From Paenibacillus lentus (GTDB lineage Bacteria > Bacillota > Bacilli > Paenibacillales > Paenibacillaceae), in NCBI RefSeq assembly GCF_003931855.1, contig NZ_CP034248.1, positions 4,402,001 through 4,466,000 on the forward strand: a stretch of DNA of 64,000 bases, given 5' to 3'. Positions 46,374-55,049 of this stretch are shown piece by piece. Made by a program: the position numbers and the translations under genes. Positions within the stretch are counted from its first letter, which is position 1, and the number at the start of each line of letters is the position of its first letter. The notes beneath the pieces are model-generated. The model saw nothing but the letters and a program-made list of their open reading frames with translations, was not told the DNA's origin and made no database searches.

Positions 46374-47268
46374 TCGCGGCTGCTACCCCCATCCAATTGC
46401 AAATGCTCGCCATTTCCAGTTCTTCGAACTTAGCAGCAACCTGAGCATGATTCAACTCAAGACGGCATGCCTCCTGATCGCATACCAGTTCAACATCGCA
46501 GCGAATTTCCGCAAGCTGTCTGGATAAATGCAGCATGTCAAGATCAGCCTCAATCTTGCTTCGAATCGATTTAGACAACTTATCCAGATGATTTAAAATG
46601 CCCTCAACGGACCCATACTCGAGAACCAGCTTCAACGCAGTCTTCTCACCAATCCCGCGAACTCCGGGATAATTATCACTTGTATCCCCCATCAATCCTT
46701 TAAGATCGACGATTTGCGCAGGAGTAATCTGTTTCTCCTCCATTAAGATTTGAGGAGTATAAACACTATAATTGCCGTGACCTTTTTTCATAATAATCAC
46801 GCTTGTCGTCTCGCTAACTAATTGGAGCATATCGTGATCGCCCGTCAAAATTAAAACATCCATGTTAGGCGTGCCAAAACGTGTGGCAAGCGTGCCGATA
46901 CAATCGTCAGCCTCATATCCGATCGCGCTTATGTTTGGTATCCCCAGGCTATCCATCACATCCTGAATGACGGAAAATTGAGGAACCAGGTCCTCCGGGG
47001 CTTCCGAACGATTGCCCTTATAAGCTGCGAATTGCTCCGTTCGGAACGTCTTGCTGCCGAGATCCCAGCAACAGGCTACATGGGTCGGATTAAATTTCTG
47101 CACGGCATCCCAGAAATACCTCATGAAGCCGTATACCGCATTCGTCGGCAGCCCGGCCTTAGTTCTACGAATATAGCCCGTGGCTGCGGACGCGTAATAG
47201 GCACGGAACATGAGTGCCATACCATCCACAAGCAAAATGCTATCTTTACCTCTTGGTGCAATTGTCAA
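46366..47268 (-). CDS. 5'-3' exonuclease (PolA-type FEN domain), YpcP-like
   Basis: 300 aa stand-alone flap endonuclease domain: LLVDGMALMFRAYYA, YKGNRSEAPEDLVPQF, YEADDCIGTLA, ILTGDHDMLQLV (metal-binding Asp clusters) and the helix-hairpin-helix GVRGIGEKTALKLVLEYGS. Likely removes RNA primers and flaps alongside DNA polymerase I. TTG 47268 (GGGAGAG upstream) is my preferred start; ATG 47310 or 47286 are alternatives. Its stop overlaps the start of the NAGPA pseudogene. Confidence 0.9.
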   Translation of the reverse strand: MTIAPRGKDSILLVDGMALMFRAYYASAATGYIRRTKAGLPTNAVYGFMRYFWDAVQKFNPTHVACCWDLGSKTFRTEQFAAYKGNRSEAPEDLVPQFSVIQDVMDSLGIPNISAIGYEADDCIGTLATRFGTPNMDVLILTGDHDMLQLVSETTSVIIMKKGHGNYSVYTPQILMEEKQITPAQIVDLKGLMGDTSDNYPGVRGIGEKTALKLVLEYGSVEGILNHLDKLSKSIRSKIEADLDMLHLSRQLAEIRCDVELVCDQEACRLELNHAQVAAKFEELEMASICNWMGVAAANE

Positions 47269-47297
47269 ATTACTCTCTCCCTGCATCGAGCTGGCTG

Positions 47298-47660
47298 CTA
47301 TTTTCCCCATACCCGTTCATATTCCTCCGTTTTAAAACCAACCGTTACTTGTTTCCCGTTGCTTACAAGAGGACGCTTGATCAGCATCCCGTTAGAGGAC
47401 AACAAGGCAATCTGTTCCTCACGCGACAAACCTGGCAGCTTGTCCTTCAACCCTTCCTGTCTGTATACTTCTCCAGCTGTGTTAAAAAACTTCTTCAGCT
47501 CAAGCCCGCTCAGATCGATCCATTCCGTTAATTCCTGTTCACTGGGCGGCGAATCCTTAATATGACGGAGCTCCAATTCATGTCCTTGCGCCTCCAGCCA
47601 CTTCACTGCGTTACGGCAGGTACTGCATTTTGGATATTGATAAACAATCAGCTTACTCAT
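47298..47660 (-). CDS. ArsC/Spx-family thioredoxin-fold protein
   Basis: 120 aa with YPKCSTCRNAVKWLE (CxxC redox motif), HIKDSPPSEQEL and a C-terminal IKRPLVSNGKQVTVGF, the classic ArsC/Spx fold. Without an ars operon it is probably a redox protein or Spx-like regulator, not a dedicated arsenate reductase. GGAGG 8-10 nt before ATG 47660. Confidence 0.88.
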   Translation of the reverse strand: MSKLIVYQYPKCSTCRNAVKWLEAQGHELELRHIKDSPPSEQELTEWIDLSGLELKKFFNTAGEVYRQEGLKDKLPGLSREEQIALLSSNGMLIKRPLVSNGKQVTVGFKTEEYERVWGK

Positions 47661-47735
47661 CGCTTTGAAACCTCCTAAATCCAAATTCTCTAATATTTGT
47701 GTTGATATGTGTTCAAGCGCCTGCACAGGCGCGCT

Positions 47736-48710
47736 TTATGCTAAACCGCTCAGAGCCTGCTCCAAACGCTCCATATCCGGCGGAAAGGGCGCATAAAAGG
47801 TCATGTATTCTCCGGTTAACGGATGGCGAAATCCCAGCTCTGAGGCATGGAGCGCCTGACGCTCGATCAGCCCCTCCAGTCCTCCGCCTTGATCCGCAGA
47901 CAGTACGCCCTTGTTTTGCACTAGATCATTGCGTGTTCCGCCCCCCGGGTACATCTTATCTCCAATAAGCGGGTGGCCAATCGAAGTCATATGCACTCGA
48001 ATTTGATGCGTTCGGCCAGTTCCCAGCTGAAGCTCAACCTTAGAAGCGGGCCCCATAATTTGAACCGTTGAATAGTGAGTTAGTGCCGGGTAGCCGGACG
48101 GCGTGACGATACGCCGATGGGGCTCCTCGGGATCACGGTCAATCGGACCGTCGATCGTTCCCTCTTGCGGATCAGGGGTTCCATGCACGAACGCTATATA
48201 TTTCTTCTCCACCTCTCCTGCAATCATCTGCTCAGAAATATGCTGATGCACGTAGGCATTTTTGGCGATGGCCAACACTCCACTCGTCTCCTGGTCCAAA
48301 CGGTGCACGGGCCGGAAACGGAACATCTCCCCTTTTTCCTGCCAATAATGCACGACTCCATTCGCTAAAGTATCCGTGTAATGCCCGTGGGTGGGATGAA
48401 CAATGATTCCAGACGCTTTATTCACAATTAATAGAGCATCGTCTTCATAAATGCGGTCAAAAGAGATCGGCTGCGGCAATATGTCCTCCGAAGTCTCCTT
48501 CTCCAAGGTAATTGCAGCAATATCCCCGCTCTTTACCGGCACGCTGATATACACTCTTTCCCCATTCAGCGTTATCCCCTTCTCGGTCAGTTTCAGCCTG
48601 GACATCAGCTTTCTGGACACGCCGAGGCGGCGCTGCAAAACCTTCTTTAGCTGCCAGCCATCTTCTTCATCCGTTACTTTGTATATAATAGGGTCATAAT
48701 ATAAAGTCAT
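47736..48710 (-). CDS. RluD-family rRNA/tRNA pseudouridine synthase
   Basis: 324 aa. N-terminal S4-like domain (LKKVLQRRLGVSRKLMSRLKL), then the catalytic motif RPVHRLDQETSGVL with the nucleophilic Asp, KASGIIVHPT, and LQLGTGRTHQIRVHMTSIGHPLIGD. Target site cannot be assigned. Its ATG overlaps the stop of the adenosyltransferase gene (ATGA), so the two are co-translated. Confidence 0.93.
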   Translation of the reverse strand: MTLYYDPIIYKVTDEEDGWQLKKVLQRRLGVSRKLMSRLKLTEKGITLNGERVYISVPVKSGDIAAITLEKETSEDILPQPISFDRIYEDDALLIVNKASGIIVHPTHGHYTDTLANGVVHYWQEKGEMFRFRPVHRLDQETSGVLAIAKNAYVHQHISEQMIAGEVEKKYIAFVHGTPDPQEGTIDGPIDRDPEEPHRRIVTPSGYPALTHYSTVQIMGPASKVELQLGTGRTHQIRVHMTSIGHPLIGDKMYPGGGTRNDLVQNKGVLSADQGGGLEGLIERQALHASELGFRHPLTGEYMTFYAPFPPDMERLEQALSGLA

Positions 48711-49282
48711 GATTTTCGACCAAACACCTTTGCACTACGCAAATATTCCGTATCCTCAACTTGCATGCGGGCGTTTGCCGTACGAGCTACGGCGAAGAAA
48801 TAATCCGACAGGCGATTTAAATACGTCAGGACATCCGCATTAACCTCATGCTGCCTAGCCAATGTAACCGCCCTACGCTCGGCCCGGCGGCATACGGTTC
48901 TGCATACATGCAATACGGCCGCCAAGCTAGTCCCTCCGGGCAAAATAAATTTTTCCAGCGGCGGATTATCGGTTTGATGTCGGTCAATCCATGCTTCCAG
49001 CCGCTCAGCCAGCTCAGCGCCGACTTTGTAGCGATCCTCGTTCAATTTAGCATAGGCCAGATCAGAACCACAATCGAACAGCTCCTGCTGGATTTGCAGC
49101 AGCTCTTCCTTCAGATCCGCCAATGTCTCGGAATCGGCATCGATCAAGCTTGCCGCCTGACCAACAAAGCTGTTCAGCTCATCGATGGTTCCATACGCTT
49201 CGATCCGTGCATCATCTTTATCTACTCTACCGCCGATAATGGAGGTTTGTCCGGCATCGCCGCTTCTTGTGTATAATTTCAC
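48707..49282 (-). CDS. Cob(I)alamin adenosyltransferase, PduO type
   Basis: 191 aa. KLYTRSGDAGQTSIIGG, VDKDDARIEAYGTIDELNSFVG, LPGGTSLAAVLHVCRTVCRRAER and LNRLSDYFFAVAR are hallmark PduO motifs (ATP binding at the N-terminus, Arg-rich helix). It converts cobalamin to adenosylcobalamin. GTG 49282 follows GGGGGATAAAG. No other cobalamin gene is nearby, so it probably serves salvage. Confidence 0.93.
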   Translation of the reverse strand: MKLYTRSGDAGQTSIIGGRVDKDDARIEAYGTIDELNSFVGQAASLIDADSETLADLKEELLQIQQELFDCGSDLAYAKLNEDRYKVGAELAERLEAWIDRHQTDNPPLEKFILPGGTSLAAVLHVCRTVCRRAERRAVTLARQHEVNADVLTYLNRLSDYFFAVARTANARMQVEDTEYLRSAKVFGRKS

Positions 49283-49594
49283 CTTTATCCCCCGTTCATG
49301 CAATTTACTCTTTCCTCAAAATCTAATTCCAATATACCATAAATCAGCCCATCGAATAATTTCGCAATGCCGCACAAAAGTTCCCATCGCAAAAGACATT
49401 ACCTGAACGAACATGCAGATTAAAAGTTGCCAGTAACAACCCACGTTCGCGCTGCAGTCGCACCTCTGTCCAGCATTTCCCTCCGTCCGTCAAATCCGTT
49501 GACTTAACCACATTGTTGCTGTACGCATATCAAAGAGGTGATCCGTATACGGATCACCTCTTTGCACATAACATTATCGATAGATGAGCCTGCG
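49283..49594. other. Intergenic region with a bidirectional hairpin
   Basis: 311 bp without a gene. Holds the leader of the adenosyltransferase gene and, at 49531-49564, a perfect 15-bp hairpin (CAAAGAGGTGATCCG / CGGATCACCTCTTTG), probably the end of the Spo0E-like unit. Nothing else recognised. Confidence 0.5.
49531..49564. terminator. Palindromic terminator after the spo0E-like gene
   Basis: 15-bp perfect stem with TATA loop. T-runs are short (CTCTTTG on either strand). 30 bp past the stop of the spo0E-like gene. Confidence 0.6.
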
Positions 49595-49861
49595 TTACTT
49601 CGCTTTCTGACTCTTCATAAATTCATTAATCTTTAAATCAAGCAAACTGCTGATCTCAATGACAATATCTGAGGTAAAGGACTTCTCCACTAGAAAAATT
49701 TCTTCCATTCGAGTGCGGAGCAGCTGGATTTCATCCTCCAATGTCAATGCTTGTGGTGATATCGTTTGGCCTTCATCATCTATCCATTGATTCGTTGCAC
49801 TGCCTTCAGTAATATGACCGCCTATCATCTTGTACGGCATGTTGTATTCACCACAAAACAA
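49595..49861 (-). CDS. Spo0E-like aspartyl-phosphate phosphatase
   Basis: 88 aa. The C-terminal half is the Spo0E helical hairpin: LEDEIQLLRTRMEEIFLVEKS and TSDIVIEISSLLDLKINEFM, with the S-x-x-D region. Such proteins dephosphorylate Spo0A-P and delay sporulation. The N-terminal 40 residues (MPYKMIGGHITEGSATNQW...) are not part of the usual short family members. TTG 49861 has GGGAGG 8 nt upstream; ATG 49840 with GGTGA is nearly as good. Confidence 0.8.
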   Translation of the reverse strand: MFCGEYNMPYKMIGGHITEGSATNQWIDDEGQTISPQALTLEDEIQLLRTRMEEIFLVEKSFTSDIVIEISSLLDLKINEFMKSQKAK

Positions 49862-49987
49862 CAGATATCCCTCCCTGAGAAACTTCAAACCTCTTCCAAA
49901 ACCAAATTATAGCATGATTAATGGAGCAAGATCAAATAATAAATGATAGTTTTGTTAATTACCCCCATTTATACAATTCCTCAGAGC

Positions 49988-51190
49988 TCAGCCTTGTTTC
50001 AACTTATGGATGAATTGGCCCATCCGGTCAAGAGCCTCGTTGATTTGATTGACCGAAGTCGCATACGAGCAACGCAGATAGCCTTCACCGCCCGCACCAA
50101 ATGCAGTACCGGGGACGGCTGCCACTTTAGCCTCCATTAGCAAGCGCTGAGCAAATTCATCCGAACTAAGCCCAGTAGCTTCTATACCAGGAAAAGCATA
50201 AAAAGCACCTTGAGGCTCATGACATGATAAGCCAATGTCCCGAAGCCCTTGAACAATCAACCTTCTCCGCTGATTATAGGATTCGACCATTTGATCCTTC
50301 TCTTCCAATCCATTTTTAAGCGCCTCTAAAGCAGCTACCTGTCCCATCACCGGTGCACACATGACAGTATACTGATGGATTTTAAGCATCGCATAGATCA
50401 ATTCAGGATGGCCACAGGCATAGCCCATACGCCAACCGGTCATGGCAAACGCCTTGGAGAATCCATTAACTAGAATCGTACGATCCTTCATTCCCGGAAG
50501 AGAAGCAAAGCTAACATGCTTCCCGCCATAAGTCAGCTCGGCATAAATCTCATCGGAAATAACGATCAAATCGTGTTTTTCAACTAGCTTAGCAATCGGC
50601 AGCCAGTCTTCATAGGTCATAATTCCACCCGTCGGATTGCTCGGATAATTCAAGATAAGCACCTTGGATTTAGGGGTTATTTTGGCCTGCAGATGCTCTG
50701 CCTTCAGCTTGAAGTTATCCTTTGCATAAGTTTCGATTTCTACCGGAATTCCCCCACTGATGAATGAAATCGGAGAATAGGAGATATAACAAGGAGCCGG
50801 AACAAGTATTTCATCTCCCGGCTCAATCAGCGCGCGAAGCGCCAGGTCGATCGCTTCACTCCCGCCCACGGTAACCAAGATTTCATCCTTAGGGTCATAC
50901 TTTACGTCAAACCCGTTGTACAGATACTCGGCGATCGCTTCCCGCAGCTCAGGTGTACCTGCGTTGGAAGTATAGCTCGTATAGCCCCGCTCCAAGGAAT
51001 AAACGCACGCTTCCCGGACATGCCAAGGTGTAATGAAATCAGGCTCGCCAACGCCTAAGGTGATAATATCTTTGCTACCGCTGGCAAGATCGAAGAACTT
51101 TCGTATACCCGAAGGCTGGATCTCTCTCACCCGGGGAGCTAGATAAGATAACATCGATTTGTCGGATTGTTGTTGCGATTGTACTGTCAT
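49988..51190 (-). CDS. alaT: Alanine-type aminotransferase (AlaT/YugH)
   Basis: 400 aa fold-type I aminotransferase. GVGEPDFITPWHV, YTSNAGTPELREAIAEYL, LNYPSNPTGGIM, ISDEIYAELTYGG, and the PLP motif VNGFSKAFAMTGWRMGY; C-terminal GYLRCSYATS (substrate carboxylate Arg). Paired with an Lrp-type gene 13 bp upstream as in B. subtilis yugG-yugH, where the pair acts in alanine synthesis. Confidence 0.9.
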   Translation of the reverse strand: MTVQSQQQSDKSMLSYLAPRVREIQPSGIRKFFDLASGSKDIITLGVGEPDFITPWHVREACVYSLERGYTSYTSNAGTPELREAIAEYLYNGFDVKYDPKDEILVTVGGSEAIDLALRALIEPGDEILVPAPCYISYSPISFISGGIPVEIETYAKDNFKLKAEHLQAKITPKSKVLILNYPSNPTGGIMTYEDWLPIAKLVEKHDLIVISDEIYAELTYGGKHVSFASLPGMKDRTILVNGFSKAFAMTGWRMGYACGHPELIYAMLKIHQYTVMCAPVMGQVAALEALKNGLEEKDQMVESYNQRRRLIVQGLRDIGLSCHEPQGAFYAFPGIEATGLSSDEFAQRLLMEAKVAAVPGTAFGAGGEGYLRCSYATSVNQINEALDRMGQFIHKLKQG

Positions 51191-51203
51191 AACATAACTT
51201 CCT

Positions 51204-51704
51204 TTACGGAGAAATCATGAGACGGCGGTCTTCTTCGGGATCTTCGAAGATAATGCCATCCTGTTTGTATTTCTTGAGTATAAAATGGGTCTTCGTCGAA
51301 AGCACGGAATCCAGCGTCGATAACTTATCGGAGACAAAGCTCGCGACCTCTTTCAATGTGCGTCCCTCAACCTCAACAAGCAAATCATAGGCTCCTGACA
51401 TAAGATACACTGATTTGACCTGAGGAAACAAATAGACCCGCTCCGCAATCGCTTCAAAGCCCCGCCCTCGTTCCGGTGTGATTTGCACCTCGATCAGGGC
51501 TGTCACCTTTTCATCGTCCAATTTTCCTGAGTTGATGACCGTCGCATATTTAACAATAACGTTGTCTTCCTCAAGCTCCGTGATCGCCGCGGAGACCTCA
51601 TCCGCAGTTACACCAAGTAAGGTTGCCAGCAGAGCTGGGCTTCTCCGGGCATCTTCTTTCAAAAGATCCAGCACTTTCAGTTTCAATTCGCTAAGTGGTT
51701 TCAT
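51204..51704 (-). CDS. alaR: Lrp/AsnC-family regulator (AlaR/YugG)
   Basis: 166 aa. N-terminal HTH (ELKLKVLDLLKEDARRSPALLATLLGVTADEVSAAITELE) and C-terminal RAM/AsnC effector domain (TALIEVQITPERGRGFEAIAERVYLFPQV; LMSGAYDLLVEVEGRTLKEVASFV). First gene of the unit with alaT, which it probably regulates in response to alanine. Confidence 0.9.
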   Translation of the reverse strand: MKPLSELKLKVLDLLKEDARRSPALLATLLGVTADEVSAAITELEEDNVIVKYATVINSGKLDDEKVTALIEVQITPERGRGFEAIAERVYLFPQVKSVYLMSGAYDLLVEVEGRTLKEVASFVSDKLSTLDSVLSTKTHFILKKYKQDGIIFEDPEEDRRLMISP

Positions 51705-51811
51705 GGCTCATCCTCCAGCGCTGTTCCGACGAACGTTTCATCATCCATCCTTGGTTCATCGGAATCTAAATTTAATACTTATATTACATGAAATTAGGAT
51801 TCCTGCATAGA

Positions 51812-51853
51812 AAAACCGTCCATTTGGGAGAGGATCTCCCTAGATGGACGGTT
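51812..51853 (-). terminator. Terminator of the cotF-like unit
   Basis: AACCGTCCAT / ATGGACGGTT with an inner GGGAG...CTCCC extension, then TTTTTC on the minus strand. Confidence 0.85.
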
Positions 51854-51893
51854 CCAGCAATAGTTCTGCTTGAATGATGCAAATACGGGTGAA

Positions 51894-52286
51894 TTAACTA
51901 TAATTCTGGCTCCCCATATTTGGCTGTGAGTTAGGCTGGGAAGCCTGGACATTGCCATTAAATTGCGCCGTGCGCTGCTGCGTAAACTGCTGTACCTTCT
52001 GCTGGGTCTGCTGGGCCTCTTGCAGCTTCTTGTCTACCTCGGTTCGGATTGCCTTCGATGGGGCTGTATACATGTTATGGCTGCTCATCACTTGGAACAA
52101 TTGACCTTGAAGCTGCAGCGTGCTGTCCGTTAATTGGTTAAACATTTGCCGTACAGAAGGGCATGCAGATTCTGTCGTCGCTGTCGTATATTCTCGAACG
52201 GTTCTTTTCAAATCAGCTAGAACGGCATTTAGCAAATCCTCTTCCGGAAGCAGGTTTGTATTCTGAAATTGAGAAGTCGGTGTCAA
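51894..52286 (-). CDS. CotF-like spore coat protein
   Basis: 130 aa. Helical CotF domain (EEDLLNAVLADLKRTVREYTTATTES; RQMFNQLTDSTLQLQGQLFQVMSSHNMYTA) and a Gln/Asn/Ser-rich tail. TTG 52286 after TAGGAGG. Second gene of a two-gene unit with a shorter relative. Confidence 0.85.
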   Translation of the reverse strand: MTPTSQFQNTNLLPEEDLLNAVLADLKRTVREYTTATTESACPSVRQMFNQLTDSTLQLQGQLFQVMSSHNMYTAPSKAIRTEVDKKLQEAQQTQQKVQQFTQQRTAQFNGNVQASQPNSQPNMGSQNYS

Positions 52287-52307
52287 GTAAATTCCTCCTA
52301 TTTAGAG

Positions 52308-52541
52308 TTAATGAGCTTGCGTCGGAGCGAGCGGCTGATGCTGCGAAATCGCTTGAATGAGCTGATTAATGTGCTGCTCATGAGTACGTATTTGGCTTGT
52401 AATCGCATTTTGAATGGCTGGATTCTTGGATACTGCAGAGGCGGCGGCTGTTAACTTAAGCAGTATTTCCTCATTGGAAATCGAGTCGGAAATATATTCC
52501 AATTCCTTAACCGATAGCGGCTGCATTTGTGAAGCATTCAT
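52308..52541 (-). CDS. Short CotF-related protein
   Basis: 77 aa: MQPLSVKELEYISDSISNEE, then NPAIQNAITSQIRTHEQHINQLIQAI, a truncated version of the same helical fold. AGGAGGG 7 nt before ATG 52541. Upstream, CATAATATG (52583-52591, minus) resembles a sigma-K -10, fitting late mother-cell expression. Probably a coat or coat-assembly partner of the CotF-like protein. Confidence 0.8.
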   Translation of the reverse strand: MNASQMQPLSVKELEYISDSISNEEILLKLTAAASAVSKNPAIQNAITSQIRTHEQHINQLIQAISQHQPLAPTQAH

Positions 52542-52689
52542 GTAAAATTCCCTCCTGAAAGTTGGTTGCATTCACACTCAGGCATATTATGTCCAAGGGT
52601 ACCCTGGATATGTAATTGCATCGAAATATACATAATTTATACATATCCCGTTGGGGGAGGGAGATCATAATCGGCATCAATTCCTTGAG

Positions 52690-53877
52690 CTAGGTTACCA
52701 GCAGCTTACGCATCGCAAACCAGCTCACAAGGGGAGCCGCTCCGAGTCCGGCCATCAGCCATAAGATCGTGGTCATATGGGGCGAGCGGGAATAAAAACA
52801 AATGAAAATGGCTATTCCTGCCAGTCTCCCCGCCATCATGCTTATTTCCCGCAAAACGATCAATTCTACCCTATACTCCGCATCCTTCGAATCAAGGCCT
52901 ATTAAGTCAAACACCGAAGAAATCATCGGGATGATGTATAACGGCATAAACAATGATGTACCAATACCGAAAATAATCAAAGTCGTGTAGCTAACCTTCC
53001 ATAACAATGGTAAGACAACCAGCGTAATCATTACTGCTCCCACTAGCATTTCCATATAGCGGTGCCGAATTGCGAGCCACTTCCCGGCAGCCCAATAAGT
53101 GATTAAAGATACTAAGGAGGTAATCAGCATATATTGTCCGACCTTCCATTCTGAAGATGTGCTTATATACACAAGCAAATTAATCAGGAATAAAAACACT
53201 CCCTCCCTAACGCCATAGGCTATAGATGCAGGAACCGCTTGCCTCCAAGGGCTGCCGGCTCTCAGTCGCCGAACGGGCTCAAGCCAGAGATATTCTCCTC
53301 CCCTTTCCCGTTTCTTCAACCAAAAGCTGAGCAGCACACCTATTCCATAGACGATTAACGATATTGTAAAAATAAACCGATACCCCTTCTCACCTGGCAG
53401 TGCAGAAATCAACCATCCTGACAACCATGGACCACTGATCCCGATCACTGATCCCATGATGCCTACCCAGCCATTAAACAGATCCCGGTTCGTTTTGTCA
53501 GTCACTTCAAAATAAACAACATTAAATGCAAGCCAGAATATCCCTGCGCCGATTCCCGATACGATGCCGAGCGGCCAAATATAATGCACCATGCGGGTAC
53601 CCACGAACAGCACCAGCAAATAGAATATGCCAGATATCATGATCCCCAGCCGGAGCAAAATCATTTTATCTCGTTCCTTTACCCATTTCCCGGCAATCCA
53701 GAACGTAAGGCCGATGGCGATCTGCTGACTGAAGGCAAACCAGCCGATCATCGTGAAGTCTTGTTTGGCCTTCCATAAATAGACACTCAAAAATGTGCCT
53801 GACAGCGCCCCAGCCAGCACGAATAAACTATTAACAGCCAACAGCAAAACACATTGTCGATCCAAAGAGCTCTTCAT
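52690..53877 (-). CDS. MFS transporter (YqgE-like)
   Basis: 395 aa with about 12 membrane helices in two halves of six, e.g. LLLAVNSLFVLAGALSGTFL and TLIIFGIGTSLFMPLYIIPMI, and an RDLFNGWVGIMGSVIG loop. Looks like the Bacillus YqgE group of major facilitators. Substrate unknown. ATG 53877 sits 7 nt after GGAGGAG. Single gene. Confidence 0.85.
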   Translation of the reverse strand: MKSSLDRQCVLLLAVNSLFVLAGALSGTFLSVYLWKAKQDFTMIGWFAFSQQIAIGLTFWIAGKWVKERDKMILLRLGIMISGIFYLLVLFVGTRMVHYIWPLGIVSGIGAGIFWLAFNVVYFEVTDKTNRDLFNGWVGIMGSVIGISGPWLSGWLISALPGEKGYRFIFTISLIVYGIGVLLSFWLKKRERGGEYLWLEPVRRLRAGSPWRQAVPASIAYGVREGVFLFLINLLVYISTSSEWKVGQYMLITSLVSLITYWAAGKWLAIRHRYMEMLVGAVMITLVVLPLLWKVSYTTLIIFGIGTSLFMPLYIIPMISSVFDLIGLDSKDAEYRVELIVLREISMMAGRLAGIAIFICFYSRSPHMTTILWLMAGLGAAPLVSWFAMRKLLVT

Positions 53878-53936
53878 TTCTCGCTCCTCCACAGGTTCTT
53901 TAGTTCCCTATTCCCCAGTAAGGATGCCCAAAAAAA

Positions 53937-53965
53937 GAAAAAAGCATGATTTTATCATGCTTTTT
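53937..53965 (-). terminator. Terminator at end of mutS2-DUF350 unit
   Basis: AAAAAGCATGAT / ATCATGCTTTTTT with a 3-nt loop, overlapping the stop of the zinc-ribbon gene, then TTCTTTTTTT on the minus strand. Confidence 0.9.
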
Positions 53966-54491
53966 CGCTCACAGTCCGTATCAACGAATTCCGATCCTCT
54001 TCAGCCAAAAACCGGCTTACGCTGAAGCAGGCAGAACAAATGAATACGTTAAGCTTTATTGTATTAGATAACAGGGGAGTCGACATTCCCTTAGGTACAA
54101 TAGGCTCAAAGGAACCGTCTTGGATCGACTGCTGTCCGGCATGCAGCATATACTCTCGGCAATGCGGGCATTCCGGCACCTCATCCTGTCCACCCAGTAC
54201 CTTTTCCACGCCCGATTCATAAGCCAGCAGATCACCTCCGCCAGCCACAAAGCTCTCTACGCGGCGAATCGCGTCAAGATGAGGGTTGCTGCTTTCCTCC
54301 CAGTAGTCTTCCTCTTGCTCCCCATCAGCGAGCTCTGCTTCCTCCTCGAACTCTTCTTCACTTCCAAGTTGAATGTTCAAGGTTCTATATCCCTTAAGCT
54401 CATTATGACAGTAGGGGCATTCTTCCTCCGCCCCAAGTTCCTCATCCCACACTATTTCGGTTTGGCACCAGGGACAAATCGTGGTTTCCAT
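53955..54491 (-). CDS. Double zinc-ribbon protein of unknown function
   Basis: 178 aa. N-terminal CPWC...CPYC (residues about 6-28), an acidic Glu-rich middle, then CPHC (about 116-119) and CSAC near the C-terminus: two four-Cys metal sites. No membrane segment. Follows the 30-aa membrane peptide and a DUF350 protein on the same strand, so it may be their soluble partner. Not recognised as a named family. Confidence 0.75.
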   Translation of the reverse strand: METTICPWCQTEIVWDEELGAEEECPYCHNELKGYRTLNIQLGSEEEFEEEAELADGEQEEDYWEESSNPHLDAIRRVESFVAGGGDLLAYESGVEKVLGGQDEVPECPHCREYMLHAGQQSIQDGSFEPIVPKGMSTPLLSNTIKLNVFICSACFSVSRFLAEEDRNSLIRTVSEKA

Positions 54492-54509
54492 ACACAGCCC
54501 GTCCTTTCT

Positions 54510-54602
54510 TTATGACTTCCACAGGAAAACGATACCACCGATTAGAAACAATACGGCGGCTACAAAAATGACGCTAGTGAGATTTTTAATAAAATTTCTC
54601 AT
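54510..54602 (-). CDS. 30-residue membrane peptide
   Basis: ATG 54602 with a textbook TTAGGAGGTG. Sequence begins MRNFIKNLTS and is one membrane helix (VIFVAAVLFLIGGIVFLW) ending in KS. Too short for default callers. Sits 10 bp after the DUF350 gene and 18 bp before the zinc-ribbon gene, so it is part of the unit. Role unknown; small-subunit function for the DUF350 protein is a guess. Confidence 0.7.
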   Translation of the reverse strand: MRNFIKNLTSVIFVAAVLFLIGGIVFLWKS

Positions 54603-54612
54603 GTCGCACCTC

Positions 54613-55029
54613 CTAACCTATGCAGGCTCCGATCAAAAAGGAGACCGAGACAGAAACAAACATCGCTATAAGCCCTACAGCGACATTTCCATTCGCGATT
54701 TCCTCGTCGATGCGAAACACCGGGGTCAGAAACTCAAACAAAATGTAAGCTGCGAACAACAGTACGGCACCAACCGCAGACCAAATCATAAATTCATAGA
54801 TCGGGGTATGAACTGCTGCATATCGAATGACGTTACTGATTCCAAGTATTTTACCGCCTGTAGCAATCGATGCCGCTACATTCCCCTTCTTAATTTCTTG
54901 CCAGCAGCGATACTTGGTTACCAATTCGAAGCAGGACAGAAATACGATCAACTCCATGACAGCGATGGAGAAATAACCTATCATTAGCCCAAACGGCTGC
55001 TCCAGCAACGGTTCAATATTTCCTGCCAA
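54613..55029 (-). CDS. DUF350 four-helix membrane protein
   Basis: 138 aa, four membrane helices; GYFSIAVMELIVFLSCFELVTKY, KKGNVAASIATGGKILGISNVI and EIANGNVAVGLIAMFVSVSVSFLIG fit the repeated DUF350 pattern with internal symmetry. Function unknown in the family. TTG start with GGAGG; 20 bp after mutS2, likely co-transcribed. Confidence 0.82.
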   Translation of the reverse strand: MAGNIEPLLEQPFGLMIGYFSIAVMELIVFLSCFELVTKYRCWQEIKKGNVAASIATGGKILGISNVIRYAAVHTPIYEFMIWSAVGAVLLFAAYILFEFLTPVFRIDEEIANGNVAVGLIAMFVSVSVSFLIGACIG

Positions 55030-55049
55030 TTCGCCTCCGCACCTCCCGC

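Noticed and set aside
47298..47660. Arsenate resistance locus
   Set aside because: Only an ArsC/Spx-fold protein is present; no arsR, arsB or acr3.
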